DNA of 15,440 nt, taken from contig JBBRVJ010000085.1 in the NCBI GenBank assembly GCA_038246975.1, forward strand, positions 1 through 15,440, written 5' to 3'. This DNA comes from JAIYDJ01 sp038246975 (GTDB lineage: Bacteria; Pseudomonadota; Alphaproteobacteria; Rhodobacterales; Rhodobacteraceae). Shown in pieces: positions 15,065 to 15,440 of the stretch. Both the position numbers and the translations under genes were made by a program. Below the pieces are notes generated by a model that searched no databases, was not told the origin of the DNA, and saw nothing but the letters and a program-made list of their open reading frames with translations. Each line of letters opens with the position of its first letter. The stretch's first letter is position 1.

Positions 15065-15080
15065 TTGTTGAGTCGTTCAA
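15052..15080 (-). promoter_or_regulatory. Candidate sigma-70 promoter of bchG, overlapping PpsR operator 1
   Basis: On the minus strand TTGAAC (15080-15075) is followed after 17 nt by TTTAGT (15057-15052). These are reasonable -35 and -10 elements for an alphaproteobacterial housekeeping sigma factor. Transcription would then begin around 15044-15046, at the bchG ATG itself, giving a leaderless mRNA. A competing reading uses the TTGACA inside the operator (15052-15047) as the -35, but no good -10 follows at 16-18 nt. A transcript running through from ppsR is also possible. Confidence 0.4.
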
Positions 15081-15106
15081 GACCCCTCTTCGCCCGCAGT
15101 CGCATC

Positions 15107-15124
15107 TGTCGCGGCTCAAAAACA
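15107..15124. promoter_or_regulatory. PpsR/CrtJ operator 2 upstream of bchG
   Basis: A second perfect match, TGTCGCGGCTCAAAAACA (TGT-N12-ACA), lies exactly 60 bp from operator 1. PpsR/CrtJ binds cooperatively to paired sites, and both close and distant pairs are known in this family. The spacing of roughly 5.7 helical turns would allow a looped complex across the candidate promoter. The inner bases match the extended consensus less well than operator 1, so affinity may be lower. Confidence 0.65.
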
Positions 15125-15195
15125 CCTTCGACGGCCGAGAGACCAATCCACGCCCTGCTTCGCCCGCATTTTCTGTGTCGGGATATCGCACGCGG

Positions 15196-15228
15196 AAATA
15201 AGAAATCAAATATCCTCCAGGTGAGGAT
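15196..15228 (-). terminator. Candidate rho-independent terminator of ppsR
   Basis: On the minus strand, about 75 nt after the ppsR stop, a perfect 6-bp inverted repeat ATCCTC-N5-GAGGAT (15228-15212) is followed by a T-rich run, ATTTGATTTCTTATTT (15211-15196). The stem is short and only half G+C, so termination may be partial. It would separate ppsR transcription from the bchG promoter region. Confidence 0.5.
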
Positions 15229-15302
15229 TCTCTCCAAGAACGCCCGGCACATGGCCGGACAGGGTGCCAGAAACCCTCCGCACTCAACACCGCAAACCAG
15301 CC

Positions 15303-15440
15303 TCAGTCGTCGTCCTTGCTCAGCAACCCGAACTTCCGCAGCTTCACATACAGCGACTGACGTGACAGCCCCAGCATTTCCGCCGCCGCCACCCGGTTGT
15401 TGCGCGTCAACTCGACCGCCGTCTGGATGCACATCTTTTC
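15303..15440 (-). CDS. ppsR: PpsR/CrtJ photosystem repressor, C-terminal end (gene continues beyond window)
   Basis: Only the last 45 codons are present, reading on the minus strand from the window edge. They encode a FIS/NtrC-type helix-turn-helix, with the ELTRNNRVAAAEMLGLSRQS core followed by LYVKLRKFGLL and an acidic tail SKDDD before TGA. This is the DNA-binding domain of PpsR (CrtJ), a PAS-domain redox/light-responsive repressor of bch, crt and puc genes. The VAAAEMLGLSRQSLYVKLRKFGL segment is highly characteristic of PpsR. The presence of TGT-N12-ACA sites in the next intergenic region supports the call. The PAS domains and redox cysteines cannot be seen here. Confidence 0.92.
   Translation of the reverse strand, partial: EKMCIQTAVELTRNNRVAAAEMLGLSRQSLYVKLRKFGLLSKDDD

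Noticed and set aside
15068..15080. TTGA-N5-TCAA inverted repeat near bchG as a regulator site
   Set aside because: Only 4 bp per arm. It overlaps the candidate -35 and is probably coincidental.
15242..15260. GCCCGGC-N5-GCCGGAC hairpin between ppsR and bchG as a terminator
   Set aside because: The 7-bp stem (with one G-T pair on the RNA) is real, but no T-run follows on either strand. The hairpin at 15212-15228 with a T-rich tail is the better candidate.

Overview
The window is GC-rich, tightly packed DNA from an alphaproteobacterium, almost certainly a phototrophic member of the Rhodobacteraceae (purple non-sulfur or aerobic anoxygenic). The evidence is the run ppsR - bchG - PucC-like - bchP - idi, which matches the order I recall for Rhodobacter photosynthesis gene clusters, together with a Rhodobacter-type polyol (smo/mtl) operon and a urease operon. 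I see no tRNA, rRNA, CRISPR array, insertion sequence or phage gene.

Layout. (1) 1-3127, plus strand: the 3' part of ureC, then ureE, ureF and ureG, which build and activate nickel urease. (2) 3181-5555, minus strand: pxpC, pxpB and pxpA, the ATP-dependent 5-oxoprolinase, converging on the urease genes. (3) 5605-11099, minus strand: a sorbitol/mannitol locus. In transcription order it holds a HAD phosphatase, a SorC-type regulator, a damaged transporter region, smoK (ABC ATPase), smoS (sorbitol dehydrogenase) and mtlK (mannitol 2-dehydrogenase). (4) 11149-15440, minus strand: part of the photosynthesis gene cluster. In transcription order it holds the 3' end of ppsR, a regulatory gap, bchG, a PucC/LhaA-family membrane protein, bchP and idi.

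The most notable lesion is at 8813-9359. smoE keeps about 110 N-terminal codons and carries a 1-nt frameshift. It then runs directly into the last ~70 codons of smoG. The rest of smoE, all of smoF and most of smoG are missing, so the polyol importer cannot work while its ATPase, dehydrogenases and regulator look intact. The junction coincides with a GGATCC hexamer, so either a real deletion or a cloning/assembly loss is possible.

The most notable regulatory feature is the gap upstream of bchG. It holds two perfect TGT-N12-ACA palindromes (PpsR/CrtJ operators). One sits directly against the bchG start codon, over a plausible -10 element and with no Shine-Dalgarno sequence. From bchG to pxpC all genes lie on one strand, mostly with overlapping or 1-50 nt junctions. 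Photosynthesis transcription could therefore run into the polyol regulator, and polyol transcription into the oxoprolinase genes. I do not see a clearly undescribed system; the best leads are the regulatory layout and the polyol operon lesion. The only gene-free stretch near 300 bases is 15046-15302 (257 nt), described below.
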